Shown here in pieces: positions 17,090 to 27,661 of a stretch of DNA of 64,000 bases (positions are counted from its first letter, which is position 1; each line of letters begins with the position of its first letter). The stretch comes from Colwellia polaris (GTDB taxonomy: Bacteria; Pseudomonadota; Gammaproteobacteria; Enterobacterales; Alteromonadaceae). The notes under the pieces were generated by a model. It saw only the letters and a list, made by a program, of their open reading frames with translations. It searched no databases and was not told the DNA's origin. The translations under genes and the position numbers were made by a program. The DNA lies in contig NZ_NBOE01000002.1 in NCBI RefSeq assembly GCF_002104515.1, positions 186,001 through 250,000 on the forward strand, in the 5' to 3' direction.

Positions 17090-18184
17090 ATGTCAGGTAA
17101 TACTTTCGGGAAGTTATTTACGGTCACTTCATTCGGTGAAAGCCATGGTTTAGGCTTAGGTGCGATTATTGATGGGTGTCCTCCAGGTTTAGAACTTTGC
17201 GAGGCAGATTTACAACACGACCTTGATCGTCGTCGACCTGGCAAATCTCGATTTACTACTGCTCGTCGCGAAGCTGATGAAGTTAAAATAATGTCGGGCG
17301 TTTTCGAAGGCAAAACAACGGGTACTCCAATTGGTTTATTAATTGAGAATACCGATCAACGCTCTCAAGACTATGGCGATATTGCACAAACTTTTCGCCC
17401 TGGACATGCTGATTATACCTACTGGCAGAAGTATGGCATTCGTGATTATCGTGGAGGCGGTCGTTCTTCAGCACGTGAAACCGCAATGCGAGTTGCTGCT
17501 GGCGCTGTAGCGAAAAAATATTTGCAGCAAAAATTTGGTATTACTATTCAAGCTTGTGTTACTCAAATTGGCGAAGTTTGTGCAGAGAATATTGATTGGA
17601 ATGTAGTTGAAGAAAATCCGTTTTTCTTTCCTGATGCTAACAAACTTGAGCAATTAGATGAATTATTACGTGGCATTATGCGTGAAAAAGATTCTATAGG
17701 CGCAAAGTTAATGGTTGTTGCGAACAATGTTCCTGTTGGTTTAGGCGAGCCTATTTTTGACCGATTAGATGCTGAAATTGCTCATGCTTTAATGGGTATT
17801 AATGCCGTTAAAGCTGTTGAAGTTGGAGATGGCTTTGGTGTTGTTAATCAAAAAGGCTCGCAGCATCGAGATGAATTAACTCCTGACGGTTTTGCCTCTA
17901 ATCACGCAGGTGGCGTTTTAGGTGGCATATCTTCAGGACAGCCTATTGTGGCATCTATCGCTTTAAAGCCAACTTCTAGTATTGGTGTTAGCGGTAAAAC
18001 CGTTGATCTTGAAGGCGCTTCGGCCGATATCGTAACTAAAGGTCGTCATGATCCATGTGTGGGCATTCGAGCGGTACCTATTGCTGAAGCTATGTTGGCG
18101 TTAACCTTAATGGATCACTACCTAAGACACAGAGCACAGAATATGGATGTGGTTTGTCAAACGCCAGATATTGAAGGCAAGTAA
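17090..18184 (+). CDS. aroC: Chorismate synthase
   Basis: This enzyme catalyses the last step of the shikimate pathway, converting EPSP to chorismate with reduced FMN. All three signature blocks are present: [18 protein letters not shown] near the N-terminus, the [23 protein letters not shown] block in the middle, and the C-terminal [19 protein letters not shown]. At 364 residues it is the usual bacterial length. The ATG start gives the standard N-terminus [21 protein letters not shown] perfect inverted-repeat terminator follows, separating it from lipA on the other strand. Confidence 0.96.
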   Translation: MSGNTFGKLFTVTSFGESHGLGLGAIIDGCPPGLELCEADLQHDLDRRRPGKSRFTTARREADEVKIMSGVFEGKTTGTPIGLLIENTDQRSQDYGDIAQTFRPGHADYTYWQKYGIRDYRGGGRSSARETAMRVAAGAVAKKYLQQKFGITIQACVTQIGEVCAENIDWNVVEENPFFFPDANKLEQLDELLRGIMREKDSIGAKLMVVANNVPVGLGEPIFDRLDAEIAHALMGINAVKAVEVGDGFGVVNQKGSQHRDELTPDGFASNHAGGVLGGISSGQPIVASIALKPTSSIGVSGKTVDLEGASADIVTKGRHDPCVGIRAVPIAEAMLALTLMDHYLRHRAQNMDVVCQTPDIEGK

Positions 18185-18207
18185 AAGTAATACTGAGTCA
18201 TTTCAAA

Positions 18208-18243
18208 ACAAAAAAGCTAGAAGTTCAACTTCTAGCTTTTTTA
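18208..18243. terminator. Bidirectional terminator between aroC and lipA
   Basis: A perfect 16-bp inverted repeat, AAAAAAGCTAGAAGTT and its complement separated by one base, forms a long stem with A/T runs on both sides. It sits between the convergent aroC and lipA genes and should terminate transcription both ways. Confidence 0.9.
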
Positions 18244-18277
18244 TTTCTGCGTGTTAAATAGAGTAATCGATTAACAA

Positions 18278-19246
18278 CTACTTTACTTCTTCACCAGCAG
18301 CTTGTTTATCAGCATGGTAGCTTGAACGTACTAACGGACCACAGGCTGCGTGATCGAAGCCCATTTTATCAGCTTCACGCTTGAACATGTCAAAGTCATC
18401 AGGATGTACGTAACGCTCAACCGGTAAATGGTGCTTACTTGGCTGTAAGTATTGACCTATGGTTAACATAGTTACACCATGGGCACGTAAATCGCGCATC
18501 ACTTGTAAAATTTCTTCGTTAGTTTCACCTAAGCCAACCATTAAGCCAGATTTAGTCGGAACAGTTGGGTTAGCTTCACCAAACTTTTTCAATAAATCTA
18601 AAGACCATTGGTAGTTCGCGCCAGGGCGAGCTTTAGTATATAAACGTGGAGCCGTTTCTAAGTTATGGTTAAATACGCCTGGTGGGTGAGTATTTAAAAT
18701 TTCTAGAGCACGATCCATACGACCACGAAAATCTGGTACTAATATTTCTACTTTAGTGTGTGGAGAATGCTCGGCAATTTCGGTGATACAATCAACAAAC
18801 TGCTGTGCGCCACCGTCACGTAAATCATCACGATCAACTGAAGTAATAACCACGTATTTTAGTTTCATATCTTTTAGCGTTAACGCTAATTTACGTGGCT
18901 CTTCTTTATCGGCGGCTAACGGGCGACCATGACCTACATCACAAAATGGACAACGGCGAGTACATATGTCGCCAAGAATCATGAAGGTTGCGGTACCGTG
19001 GTTAAAACATTCTGTTAAATTTGGGCAAGAAGCTTCTTCGCAAACCGAGTGTAAATCATGTTTACGCAGTGCTGCTTTTATACTATCTATACGCTCTGAA
19101 CTTTTTGGCAGTTTAATACGTAACCAATCTGGTTTTCTTAGCATAGTTTCACGCTCTGAAGTAACCACTTTAATTGGTATATGAGCCATTTTCTCGGCAT
19201 CGCGTAATTTAGTGCCTGGGGTAATGCGTGATGATTTAGTGGTCAT
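18278..19246 (-). CDS. lipA: Lipoyl synthase
   Basis: This radical-SAM enzyme inserts two sulfur atoms into octanoyl groups on the E2 and GcvH lipoyl domains. The auxiliary cluster motif C-x4-C-x5-C is at Cys69, Cys74 and Cys80, and the radical-SAM CTRRCPFC motif has Cys95, Cys99 and Cys102. The SAM-binding [18 protein letters not shown] follows, and the conserved RSSYHADKQ near the C-terminus carries the serine ligand. Its 322 residues are normal. It overlaps the end of lipB by 11 bp, so the two are coupled; both serve protein lipoylation. The enzyme needs Fe-S supply from the isc system encoded at the right of this window. Confidence 0.96.
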   Translation of the reverse strand: MTTKSSRITPGTKLRDAEKMAHIPIKVVTSERETMLRKPDWLRIKLPKSSERIDSIKAALRKHDLHSVCEEASCPNLTECFNHGTATFMILGDICTRRCPFCDVGHGRPLAADKEEPRKLALTLKDMKLKYVVITSVDRDDLRDGGAQQFVDCITEIAEHSPHTKVEILVPDFRGRMDRALEILNTHPPGVFNHNLETAPRLYTKARPGANYQWSLDLLKKFGEANPTVPTKSGLMVGLGETNEEILQVMRDLRAHGVTMLTIGQYLQPSKHHLPVERYVHPDDFDMFKREADKMGFDHAACGPLVRSSYHADKQAAGEEVK

Positions 19247-19895
19247 GTACTGTTTCCAATCCCGTTTGATAAGATAAATGCTGAGTGTTTAATAATTCAC
19301 TAAGATGTTTAACCAGTGATTCACCCGCTTGTTTTACAGTGGCAGGGCCCTGTAAATCGATAGTTTGTATCATTTCTAAACCTTGATAACCACAAGGATT
19401 AATGCGCAAAAATGGCGATAAATCCATATTTACGTTTAAAGCTAAACCATGAAAAGAGCAGCCTCTGCGTACTCTTAGGCCCAAAGATGCAATTTTTTTG
19501 TCGTTAACATAAACACCTGGAGCATCGGGCTTTGCATTAGCGTTAATATCAAAATCGGCCATTGAAGCAACAATACCATTTTCAATAAGGGTAACTAATT
19601 GCCTTACCCCCATTTTTCGGCGGCGTAAGTTGATCATAAAGTAGATCACTTGCTGTCCAGGACCGTGATAAGTAACTTGTCCACCTCGGTCGACTTTTAC
19701 CACAGGAATATCGCCAGGCATTAATAGATGTTCATCTTTACCTGCTTGGCCTTGAGTAAATACTGGCGGATGCTCTACTAGCCAAAGTTCGTCAGGGGTG
19801 TGTTCATCTCGATCATCGGTGAAATTTTGCATGGCATGCCAAACATCGACATAGTCGAGGTTATTCAGTTGCCGAATAATCAATGTGTCTTTCAA
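19236..19895 (-). CDS. lipB: Octanoyl-[ACP]:protein N-octanoyltransferase LipB
   Basis: This enzyme transfers octanoate from acyl carrier protein to lipoyl domains, the step before LipA. The motif [15 protein letters not shown] and the catalytic lysine/cysteine blocks [22 protein letters not shown] and RINPCGYQG are present. The protein has 219 residues and aligns from [10 protein letters not shown] with E. coli LipB, which supports the TTG start at 19893-19895 (GAGA element about eight bases upstream). It overlaps lipA downstream. ybeD lies upstream by 75 bp on the same strand, giving the conserved order ybeD-lipB-lipA. Confidence 0.95.
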   Translation of the reverse strand: MKDTLIIRQLNNLDYVDVWHAMQNFTDDRDEHTPDELWLVEHPPVFTQGQAGKDEHLLMPGDIPVVKVDRGGQVTYHGPGQQVIYFMINLRRRKMGVRQLVTLIENGIVASMADFDINANAKPDAPGVYVNDKKIASLGLRVRRGCSFHGLALNVNMDLSPFLRINPCGYQGLEMIQTIDLQGPATVKQAGESLVKHLSELLNTQHLSYQTGLETVHDH

Positions 19896-19970
19896 AATAC
19901 ATCTCTATCGATTTTATTTCGCGTATTATAGCCAAATAGTAAGTGGAATACACTGGATAAAAAGTAAGGC

Positions 19971-20234
19971 TTAAAGTACGTAGCGCACTTGCTCAATTGC
20001 GTTTAATGTTTTATATATTTTTTCTATGTGATCTTTACTGGTAACGGTTACCGCAACTGAAATTGAGTGGTAGTTGCCTTTAGAACTTGGCTTTATTTTA
20101 GGCGCATAATCACCAGGGGTATGCTTTTGCAACTCACCAACCACCAGATCGGGTAATTCATCACATGCTATACCCATAACTTTAAAGTTTAACACGGTAG
20201 GGAAGTCGAGTAATTCATCAAACTTAGTATTCAT
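19971..20234 (-). CDS. ybeD: YbeD family DUF493 protein
   Basis: The 87-residue protein has the DUF493 / UPF0250 pattern: an N-terminal [21 protein letters not shown], followed by a compact ferredoxin-like fold that ends [14 protein letters not shown]. Its place between dacA and lipB is the same as in E. coli. It has an ACT-like fold and no established activity; a role linked to lipoate metabolism has been suggested only from its position. The start ATG lies at 20232-20234. The promoter for ybeD-lipB-lipA is expected in the 326-bp gap upstream. Confidence 0.92.
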   Translation of the reverse strand: MNTKFDELLDFPTVLNFKVMGIACDELPDLVVGELQKHTPGDYAPKIKPSSKGNYHSISVAVTVTSKDHIEKIYKTLNAIEQVRYVL

Positions 20235-20560
20235 TTATTTTCTCTTTATACGGTAAACAACGCTTTTAAAGGCTGTTTTTAAATGGCAGGGGAATTCAAT
20301 AAAATGAAATATTCCAAGCCACTTGTAATTATTAATGTGTTTGTATCAGCAAATTGGCGATATTTTAACATTATTTGTTAAGAATGTGACCAACTGACGA
20401 TACTTTATTGGCTATAAATGGGGGAGGTATTACTTTATTTCAATGTTCATTGGTTATTTAATTATTCAATACACTGCGTAGCATTAGACATTATAAATAA
20501 AAAAACTCAGCCGAAGCTGAGTTTTTTTAATAAAGTTTATAGTCGGCAATGATAACTACA
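20235..20560. other. Noncoding gap between dacA and ybeD
   Basis: This 326-bp AT-rich stretch carries the dacA terminator at its right part and probably the ybeD-lipBA promoter on the minus strand. A small perfect hairpin, TTAACA-TTATT-TGTTAA, lies at 20365-20381. No coding sequence or RNA gene was recognised. Confidence 0.6.
20499..20528 (-). terminator. Terminator after dacA with a UUCG tetraloop
   Basis: On the minus strand the hairpin reads CTCAGC-TTCG-GCTGAG inside A and T runs. The C(UUCG)G tetraloop is exceptionally stable in RNA, and the T-tract follows directly. It lies 33 bp after the dacA stop. Confidence 0.92.
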
Positions 20561-21748
20561 CTAGTCAGCAAATTGCTGCTTAACGTAGTCCATTAATTTG
20601 TTGAACATGCTGCCTTCATTTACCTCTTGCAATGTTACTAAAGGGTATTGAGCAATATCTTCACCGTCAAGCTGTAAAAATAACTTACCTACTACTTCAC
20701 CTTTTTGCAGCGGAGCAGTTAATTGTTTGTCTAGTTCAAAATTTGCTTGTAAATTTTTGCGTTGACCACGAGGAATGGTAATTGGCGTATCAACCATAAT
20801 GCCTAAATCTACTTCTTTACGATCGCCCATCCAAACGCGGTTACTAACAAATTTTTCACCGGCTTGATAAGGTGTATAAGTTTCAAAAAAACGAAAACCA
20901 TAGTTCAGTAGTTTTTTACTTTCTACTTTACGAGCGCGTTCACTTTCTGTGCCCATAACTACACTTACTAAACGCATGTCACCTTTGGTGGCTGAAGTTA
21001 CTAAACTATAACCAGCTTGTGAAGTGTGACCGGTTTTTAAGCCATCAACATTCATGCTTTTATCCCACAACAAGCTGTTGCGGTTATATTGCTTGATGTT
21101 GTTATAAGTAAACGACTTTTGGCTGTAAAGTTTGTACTCTTCAGGCACATCACGAATTAAGGCAATAGCCAAAGTCGCCATGTCTCTAGCCGTTGTTTTG
21201 TGTTCTTTGCTATCTAAACCATGACTGTTTTCAAAGAAGCTACTGTGCATGCCTAATTGCTCAGCGTGAGCATTCATTAACTGAGCAAAAGCGCCTTCGC
21301 TACCAGCAATATGCTCTGCCATAGCGACACATGCGTCGTTACCAGATGCAACGATAATACCTTGATTAAGTAAACTAACCGGTACTTCTGTGCCTACTTC
21401 GATAAACATTTTTGATGATTCAGGGAAGTTTTTTGCCCAGGCTTTTTCACTAATTCTTACCGGGTCTTCATTACTGATATTGCCGCTAGCAAGCTCTTTA
21501 CCAATTATGTAGCTTGTCATCATTTTGGTTAAACTTGCTGGTGCTAGTAAAATATCAGCATTACTCTGTGCAATAACTTTACCTGTAGTATAGTCAATTA
21601 AAATATGACCTTTTGCATTGACCTCAGGCGCTGACGGGATAATAGTTTGAGCGTGAGAGAAAGAGCAAACACTTAATAATACCGAACCTAAAAAGGTTAA
21701 TAACTTTATCGGCTTCTTAGTCGCTTGAATAAACTTGATTTGGGGCAT
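20561..21748 (-). CDS. dacA: D-alanyl-D-alanine carboxypeptidase (PBP5 family)
   Basis: This periplasmic enzyme trims the terminal D-Ala from peptidoglycan stem peptides. A signal peptide runs to about SHA (residue 33), giving a mature start QTIIPSAPEVNAKG. The active-site triad of class C penicillin-binding proteins is intact: SLTK (72-75), SGN in VASGNDACVAMAEH, and KTG in DGLKTGHTSQAGYSLV. The C-terminal PBP5_C domain is followed by a likely amphipathic anchor (MFNKLMDYVKQQF). Length (395) is close to E. coli DacA. The gene lies in the classic cluster dacA-rlpA-rodA-mrdA, all on the minus strand. Confidence 0.95.
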   Translation of the reverse strand: MPQIKFIQATKKPIKLLTFLGSVLLSVCSFSHAQTIIPSAPEVNAKGHILIDYTTGKVIAQSNADILLAPASLTKMMTSYIIGKELASGNISNEDPVRISEKAWAKNFPESSKMFIEVGTEVPVSLLNQGIIVASGNDACVAMAEHIAGSEGAFAQLMNAHAEQLGMHSSFFENSHGLDSKEHKTTARDMATLAIALIRDVPEEYKLYSQKSFTYNNIKQYNRNSLLWDKSMNVDGLKTGHTSQAGYSLVTSATKGDMRLVSVVMGTESERARKVESKKLLNYGFRFFETYTPYQAGEKFVSNRVWMGDRKEVDLGIMVDTPITIPRGQRKNLQANFELDKQLTAPLQKGEVVGKLFLQLDGEDIAQYPLVTLQEVNEGSMFNKLMDYVKQQFAD

Positions 21749-21933
21749 AATTGTCCTACAGCACTATCGATTAATGGAGATTATATAAATTTAACGGAGT
21801 ATAACATTTTTCATTTTGATTTCTATTGAGCTCGTACATCATTTTGTTACCATTGATGAATTTGGCTTGATAACGATAAAGTTTTGCCTTTAGCTCGCTC
21901 TATTTTTCGAAAGAGTAAAGCCTAAAAGTAACC

Positions 21934-22851
21934 TTAACGGCGAATAAAAGCGTTGGGGTAGCCAGTATCTTTTATTGCTGCTAATAAACGCGATAATTCT
22001 TGCTCAGTTAATATCGGACCAACGAGAACACGAAAAATTCCATTTATTTCTTCTATTTGTGTATTACTGTTATGGTTTTGCATTAATGTTTTCGAAATCT
22101 TACTTGCTTGCAACTTACTTTTACTTGCAAATACTTGAATATATCGTTTTTTCAACGCTATATTTGTTGAGGGTGGCTCTTTCTTAAGTGCTTTTACAGA
22201 TGAGCTATTAGCAACTTTTGCAGCTTTTGCAACTTCGGCTTGTGCTAAAGGTACTGCTTCTGTGGTGTTAGATGTAAAGTGCGGCAAATTATGTTGTAGC
22301 TGAGCTAAGGTCTCAGCAGTAAAATCATTAATTGCAGTAATAGTAACATTCGCGGTGCCTGTTTTTAGCATATCGAGCTTATAAGCCGCGCTGTATGATA
22401 AATCGATGATCCGGTCTTGATGAAATGGCCCGCGATCATTTACCCGCACAATAACGAATTTTCCATTGCTATTATTGACCACTTTTAAATAGGTAGGTAA
22501 AGGCAAATTTTTATGTGCGGCGCTCATCGCGTACATGTCGTAAATTTCACCGTTAGAGGTTAAATGGCCGTGAAATTTTTTACCGTACCAAGACGCTGTA
22601 CCTGTTTGGCTAAAGTTTTCAGCCGTTTTTAACACTTTATAATGCTGACCAAATACTTGGTAATGTTTATTACCGCCGCGACTGTGTGCTTCTGCCCTAG
22701 GGGTAGCATTGAGAAGTTCATTAGCGTTTGGCACTCGTGTTGGTGTGCTGTCATGCTTTTGCTGATATCGGCTAGTATGGCTACTACAAGCCGACATTAT
22801 GATTAACGTTATGTATAAGCAAATAAGCTGTGATGTATTTAATTTTGCCAT
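21934..22851 (-). CDS. rlpA: Septal ring lytic transglycosylase lipoprotein RlpA
   Basis: This lipoprotein of 305 residues has lipobox IIMSAC with Cys22 as lipidated residue. The double-psi beta-barrel domain is clear: GTASWYGKKFHGHLTSNGE, with YAMSAAHKNLPLPTY, VRVNDRGPFHQDRIIDLSY and the catalytic-type Asp and His. The last about 75 residues form a SPOR domain (RYIQVFASKSKLQASKIS to the end) that binds denuded glycan at the septum. An Ala-rich linker joins the two. It sits between dacA and rodA. Gaps of 185 and 50 bp separate it from its neighbours. Confidence 0.92.
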   Translation of the reverse strand: MAKLNTSQLICLYITLIIMSACSSHTSRYQQKHDSTPTRVPNANELLNATPRAEAHSRGGNKHYQVFGQHYKVLKTAENFSQTGTASWYGKKFHGHLTSNGEIYDMYAMSAAHKNLPLPTYLKVVNNSNGKFVIVRVNDRGPFHQDRIIDLSYSAAYKLDMLKTGTANVTITAINDFTAETLAQLQHNLPHFTSNTTEAVPLAQAEVAKAAKVANSSSVKALKKEPPSTNIALKKRYIQVFASKSKLQASKISKTLMQNHNSNTQIEEINGIFRVLVGPILTEQELSRLLAAIKDTGYPNAFIRR

Positions 22852-22901
22852 AAATAACGGGTACTCTTTTAAGGTGATCGTTGCGTTACGAGAATTTTTT
22901 A

Positions 22902-24017
22902 TTAACTATTAAAGCGTCTATGCGTACTAACAGCCATTAGAATGCCAAATCCTGCCATTAATGTCACCATAGAAGTACCACCATAACTAACCAATGGTAA
23001 AGGCACGCCGACCACAGGCAATAAACCTGAAACCATGCCTATATTTACAAAAACATAAACAAAGAAAGTTAAGGTTAAGCTGCCAGCGAGCAGTTTAGTA
23101 AATGCATGCTGAGCATTGACCGCGATCCATAAGCCGCGCATTACAATCGCTAGATATACAGTTAATAATAAACCCACACCTATCAAGCCAAACTCTTCGC
23201 TAAATACGGCAAAGATAAAATCGGTATGACGCTCGGGTAGAAACTCTAGCTGAGATTGAGTACCTTGTAACCAACCTTTACCGTCGATACCACCTGAGCC
23301 AATCGCTATCTTAGATTGAATAATGTGATAACCAGAGCCGAGTGGATCTTGCTCTGGGTTTAAAAAGGTTAATACCCGTTGTTTTTGATAAGGCTTCATC
23401 AAAAACATCCACAAAATAGGGGCGAATGCTGAAGCTAAGCCAACGCAAGCACCAATAAGTTTCCAGCTAGCGCCAGCGAGGAAAATAACAAAAATTCCAG
23501 AACTAGCAATAAGTAAAGATGTACCTAAATCAGGTTGTCTAGCGATAAGTAAGGTCGGTAAAAGTACCAAAATAAAGGCGATTATTATTTTCGACATTTT
23601 AATGGGTAAGTCATGTTGGCTGACATACCAGGCGATCATTATTGGTACTACTAGTTTCATTATTTCAGAAGGTTGAAACTTAGTCACACCAAGGTCAAGC
23701 CAACGTTGAGCGCCTTTGCCAACATGACCAAACAGTAATACTGCGGTTAAAAGCATTAAACCAATAACGAACACAGGTACCGCCCATTTTCTATAAGATA
23801 ACGGGGGGATTTGCGCAACGATAAACATAGCAAGAAGGGCTAAACCAACACGTTTTGCGTGTCTTATTAATACGGCTGACTCTTGTCCGCCTGCGCTATA
23901 AACGACAAATAATCCTAGCGCCATTAAAGCTAAAATACCGCTTAATAACGGTAAGTCAATGTGTACTCGTTGCAAGAAGGTTCGTGGTCTTTGCTGATCG
24001 TGTCCGGTACTACGCAC
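22902..24017 (-). CDS. rodA: Rod-shape peptidoglycan glycosyltransferase RodA
   Basis: This is a SEDS-family integral membrane glycosyltransferase that polymerises glycan strands during cell elongation, paired with PBP2. It has 371 residues and about ten transmembrane segments. Conserved blocks include [34 protein letters not shown], the loop with [22 protein letters not shown] and the C-terminal [15 protein letters not shown]. The start is GTG at 24015-24017, sharing its G with the TAG stop of mrdA (TAGTG), so translation is coupled to mrdA. Confidence 0.95.
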   Translation of the reverse strand: MRSTGHDQQRPRTFLQRVHIDLPLLSGILALMALGLFVVYSAGGQESAVLIRHAKRVGLALLAMFIVAQIPPLSYRKWAVPVFVIGLMLLTAVLLFGHVGKGAQRWLDLGVTKFQPSEIMKLVVPIMIAWYVSQHDLPIKMSKIIIAFILVLLPTLLIARQPDLGTSLLIASSGIFVIFLAGASWKLIGACVGLASAFAPILWMFLMKPYQKQRVLTFLNPEQDPLGSGYHIIQSKIAIGSGGIDGKGWLQGTQSQLEFLPERHTDFIFAVFSEEFGLIGVGLLLTVYLAIVMRGLWIAVNAQHAFTKLLAGSLTLTFFVYVFVNIGMVSGLLPVVGVPLPLVSYGGTSMVTLMAGFGILMAVSTHRRFNS

Positions 24018-25996
24018 TAGGGATTACCTGCTATATTTTCAATGTGCTGATGATAAGTATCGCTGTGTAAAGCATGCTTTTTAGGGTTTTTACTGACAAT
24101 TTCTCGATCACCAAAGTATTGGTCCATTATTTGTCTAGCCACAGGAGCGGCATTGGTTCCCCCTCCGCCTTTAGCCACATTTTCTATTGCTACAGCGACC
24201 ACAATTTCAGGGTTTTCGTAAGGTGCAAAGGCAATGAACATGGCATTATCACGTTTACTTTCTTTTACTTTAGTGGCGTCGTATTCTTCATCTTGTGCAA
24301 TATTAGCTGTTTGAGCTGAACCGGTTTTACCGGCTGCGTCATATTTACTACCTTTAAATGCGCTGTAGCCGGTTGCGCCAACTTTTTGCACTGTGTTGTG
24401 TAAGCCATCTAGCACTACGTCCCAGCTTTTATTGTTTTTAAGGATAATGGGCGCTTTTTCATCAACCACATATTGGGTAACTAAAGGCGCTTGTGCTACA
24501 ACGCCTTCTTCGTTTATAACCACTTCACTGGTTGATTTTAATAAATGCGGGACTTTAATTTGTCCTTTATTAACTAAAATAGATATCGCTTGTGATAACT
24601 GTAAAGGTGTAACAGACCAATAACTTTGCCCTATGCCTACCGACAATGTTTCTCCGGTATACCAAGCTTTATTATAACGCTCTCTTTTCCATTCAATGCT
24701 CGGCATAATAGCGCGACTTTCTTCATGAAGATCAATACCAGTGTAATCACCAAAGCCAAACTTTCTCATCATTTTGCTAATTTTGGTAATACCAAGCTTA
24801 TAAGCCAAATCGTAGTAATAAACATTACAAGATTGTTCTAGCGATTTAGTTAAATTGACCTTGCCATGCCCCCATTTCTTCCAATCACGGCGCTTAGTTT
24901 CAATACCGGGAAGTTGATAAAAGCCAGGGTCGTAAATTTCAGTTTCTGGTGTAATTATACCATCGTCTAAACCGGTAAGCGCGAGCAAAGGCTTAATGGT
25001 GGAAGCCGGTGGATAACCTTGTACGGCACGATTTAGTAGCGGCTTGTTGCTTTCTGGCGCTAAGAGTTTTTTATATTTTTTACTACTAATACCATGTACA
25101 AACAGGTTGCCATCGAAACTAGGGTTTGAATACATAGCCAGCACACCACCATCTCTAGGATCAATCGCGACAATTGCACCACGCTTACCTGATAACGCAC
25201 GTTTTGCGATCATTTGTAGTTCAATGTCTAAAGTGAGTGTTAAGTCTTTTCCTGGTATGGGCGGGGTAAAATTTAATGTGCGAATAACACGGCCTAAGTT
25301 ATTTATTTCAACTTCTTGGTGTCCAATTGTTCCGTGCAAAATGTCTTGGTAATATTTTTCTAAACCAAGTTTACCTATGTTACGAGTAGCTGCGTAGTTT
25401 TCAGCTAAGCCTTTCTTTTCAAGCTCAAGCGAGTCTCGACCATTGATACGAGCGACATAACCGAGAGAGTGTGTGGTTAAATCTGCAAACGGATAATAGC
25501 GCTTTAAACGGGCATCGATAAAAAAACCAGGAAACTTATGCTGATTAACCGAAAATAACGACACTTGCTGTTCGCTTAAACGTGAATAAAGCTCAATTGG
25601 TTTAAAGCGACGTTTACTTTTTACCGCTTTAAGTAACTTGTCTTGTTTTTCTTCGCTGATATCTAAAAGCAAACTAACTTCGGCTAAACTTCGCTTCATA
25701 TCTGTTACTTGCTCAGGGATAACTTCTAAGCTGTAAACCGGGGTGTTGTCAGCGAGCAAAACGCCATTTCTATCGTAAATCAAGCCTCTGTTGGGAGCCA
25801 CAGGTAATAGCTTAATACGATTGGAGTTAGAGCGAGTTTGATATTTTTGATAAGAATTAACGCCAAGATCATAAATATTACTGAATAGCAGCAAAGACAA
25901 TACAATTACGCCCATAAAGGTAATAAAAGTTCGGCGTGCAAATAAATTGGCTTCAGCGCTATGGTTTCTAATGGCTACGCGTTTTTTTCGAGCCAT
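24017..25996 (-). CDS. mrdA: Penicillin-binding protein 2, peptidoglycan transpeptidase
   Basis: This is a class B penicillin-binding protein that crosslinks peptidoglycan in the elongasome with RodA. It has a short cytoplasmic start ([12 protein letters not shown]), one membrane anchor (about 28-50), a pedestal domain with the [17 protein letters not shown] motif, and a transpeptidase domain. The triad is the serine motif in [11 protein letters not shown] in [11 protein letters not shown] and KTG in [10 protein letters not shown]. It has 659 residues. Its stop overlaps the rodA start, and the stop codon of rlmH lies only 4 bp upstream of the mrdA ATG, so rsfS-rlmH-mrdA-rodA-rlpA-dacA likely form one long unit. 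Confidence 0.96.
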   Translation of the reverse strand: MARKKRVAIRNHSAEANLFARRTFITFMGVIVLSLLLFSNIYDLGVNSYQKYQTRSNSNRIKLLPVAPNRGLIYDRNGVLLADNTPVYSLEVIPEQVTDMKRSLAEVSLLLDISEEKQDKLLKAVKSKRRFKPIELYSRLSEQQVSLFSVNQHKFPGFFIDARLKRYYPFADLTTHSLGYVARINGRDSLELEKKGLAENYAATRNIGKLGLEKYYQDILHGTIGHQEVEINNLGRVIRTLNFTPPIPGKDLTLTLDIELQMIAKRALSGKRGAIVAIDPRDGGVLAMYSNPSFDGNLFVHGISSKKYKKLLAPESNKPLLNRAVQGYPPASTIKPLLALTGLDDGIITPETEIYDPGFYQLPGIETKRRDWKKWGHGKVNLTKSLEQSCNVYYYDLAYKLGITKISKMMRKFGFGDYTGIDLHEESRAIMPSIEWKRERYNKAWYTGETLSVGIGQSYWSVTPLQLSQAISILVNKGQIKVPHLLKSTSEVVINEEGVVAQAPLVTQYVVDEKAPIILKNNKSWDVVLDGLHNTVQKVGATGYSAFKGSKYDAAGKTGSAQTANIAQDEEYDATKVKESKRDNAMFIAFAPYENPEIVVAVAIENVAKGGGGTNAAPVARQIMDQYFGDREIVSKNPKKHALHSDTYHQHIENIAGNP

Positions 25997-25999
25997 TAT

Positions 26000-26470
26000 T
26001 TATTCTCTATGATAAGGGTGGTTGTTATTAATTGACCAAGCACGATAAAGGCTTTCTGCTACGATAACTCTAACCATAGGATGTGGTAATGTCAGTGGCG
26101 AAAGCGACCATTTTTGCTCAGACGCTTCAATACAAGCGGGCGCTAAACCTTCTGGGCCGCCGACAAGCAAAGCAACATCTCTGCTATCAACATGCCAACG
26201 ATCAAGTTGTTTGGCAAGCTGAGGCGTTGTCCAAGGTTTACCTTCAACTTCTAACGTTACAATGCGATTACCTTTTGGAATGGCTGCTAGAGTTTGCTCA
26301 CCTTCTTTTTCAAGAATACGAGCAATATCGGCATTTTTTCCACGTTTACCGGGCGGTATTTCGACTAAATGGAAGCTCATATCACGTGGGAATCGGCGAC
26401 AATATTCGTTGAAGCCTTGGCTAACCCACGCGGGCATTTTATTACCAACAGCATATAAGGTAATGCGCAT
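26000..26470 (-). CDS. rlmH: 23S rRNA pseudouridine-1915 N3-methyltransferase RlmH
   Basis: This SPOUT-class methyltransferase modifies pseudouridine 1915 in helix 69 of 23S rRNA on assembled 70S ribosomes. It is 156 residues, the normal length. SPOUT knot motifs [11 protein letters not shown] and [25 protein letters not shown] are visible, and the C-terminus ends in NNHPYHRE, the typical tail that reaches the active site. It is spaced 11 bp after rsfS; this pairing of two ribosome-maturation genes is conserved in most bacteria. Confidence 0.96.
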   Translation of the reverse strand: MRITLYAVGNKMPAWVSQGFNEYCRRFPRDMSFHLVEIPPGKRGKNADIARILEKEGEQTLAAIPKGNRIVTLEVEGKPWTTPQLAKQLDRWHVDSRDVALLVGGPEGLAPACIEASEQKWSLSPLTLPHPMVRVIVAESLYRAWSINNNHPYHRE

Positions 26471-26481
26471 TGTTGTTTAGA

Positions 26482-26799
26482 TTATTCCCAAAGTTGTTCT
26501 AGTTGGTAACGGTCGCGAATTTCATCAGTCATCACGTGAACAATTACATCACCTAAATCAACTAAAGACCATTCACCAATATCATTTCCTTCAACACCTA
26601 ACGCTTCAATACCGGCAGCGCGTGATTCAATAACCAGTGATTGAGCAATGGAAATAACGTGACGTTTTGAGTTACCTGAGCAAACTAACATGTAGTCTGT
26701 GAAACCTGACTTTTTAGATACATCTAAAGTGACGATATCTCGGCCTTTCATATCTTCTATTTTTTCGGTAACAAAAGTAATTAGTTCTGAACTTTGCAA
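26482..26799 (-). CDS. rsfS: Ribosome silencing factor RsfS
   Basis: This protein binds ribosomal protein L14 and blocks subunit joining in slow growth. The core block GRDIVTLDVSKKSGFTDYML and the C-terminal GEWSLVDLGDVIVHVM are diagnostic. A TTG codon at 26797-26799 gives exactly 105 residues aligning from the first residue with E. coli RsfS and has a GAGA element upstream; the ATG 14 codons earlier (26839-26841) has no recognisable ribosome site. The TTG start is therefore preferred but not certain. The following gene is rlmH. Upstream, 160 bp separate the longer start from nadD. Confidence 0.9.
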   Translation of the reverse strand: MQSSELITFVTEKIEDMKGRDIVTLDVSKKSGFTDYMLVCSGNSKRHVISIAQSLVIESRAAGIEALGVEGNDIGEWSLVDLGDVIVHVMTDEIRDRYQLEQLWE

Positions 26800-27001
26800 A
26801 GTGGGATCTCTATAATTAGCAATAATCGGCGATAATAACATTAATTTGTTTGTCAGTTAACCATCTAATGTTGTTGTAAGCATGTTTTTTACACAACAAT
26901 TGAATTATTTCACTATGAAGGAACTCATAGTAGTCTTAAATAGTGCCAATATCTAGAAAGCTTGGCCATTTAAGAGGAAGGCTAAACACTGAGTTAATAT
27001 T

Positions 27002-27661
27002 TTATCTATAGAGTTTATGTTGCTCAATATAGTGATAAACCTGTGTTGGTAGGTCTTGGCTATAGTTTTTGCCAGATTGAATTTTTGCTCTAATTTCGGT
27101 TGATGAAATATTGACAGCCTGGCTTTCATGAATTAATACCACCCCTGTTGTTTGAGGTTGTATTTCTGTCGGATTATAAATCAGACGATCTTTCAATTCC
27201 GGTGCAAGTAACGTTTCTAATGATTGGTGATTATATCCAGGGCGAATATTAACCACCAAATTACATAAGCTTAAAATGTCTTGCCAGCAATACCAGGTTG
27301 TAAATGTGAGCAGAGAGTCCATCCCCATAATAAAGTATAAATCTGCCTCAGGTTGCTCAGCTTTTATTTCTTTTAAAGTATCAAGGGTATAAGAGCGACT
27401 TTGTCGATTAAGTTCACGATTATCTAGGTGGAAAACTGGGTCGGTATTACAGGCCAGTAATACCATGTTTGCACGATGTTTTGCGTTTGCGTGGGTACCA
27501 AGCTTATGAGGGGGAATATGAGCGGGAATTAAAAACACCTGTTCAGCGTTTAGCCATTTTGCGGTTTCTTGTGCGGGTAGAATATGACCAAAATGAATGG
27601 GATCAAAAGTTCCGCCGAGTAACGCGATAAGCTTTGGCGCAGATTGTTTAGCTATATTCAT
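27002..27661 (-). CDS. nadD: Nicotinate-nucleotide adenylyltransferase
   Basis: This enzyme makes deamido-NAD from nicotinate mononucleotide and ATP. The nucleotidyltransferase motif ALLGGTFDPIHFGHI, with the catalytic H-x-x-H pattern, stands near the N-terminus. FIMGMDSLLTFTTWYCWQDIL and the C-terminal VNISSTEIRAKI complete the family. It is 219 residues. The start lies inside the end of holA (14-bp overlap), so the two are coupled, as in E. coli. Confidence 0.95.
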   Translation of the reverse strand: MNIAKQSAPKLIALLGGTFDPIHFGHILPAQETAKWLNAEQVFLIPAHIPPHKLGTHANAKHRANMVLLACNTDPVFHLDNRELNRQSRSYTLDTLKEIKAEQPEADLYFIMGMDSLLTFTTWYCWQDILSLCNLVVNIRPGYNHQSLETLLAPELKDRLIYNPTEIQPQTTGVVLIHESQAVNISSTEIRAKIQSGKNYSQDLPTQVYHYIEQHKLYR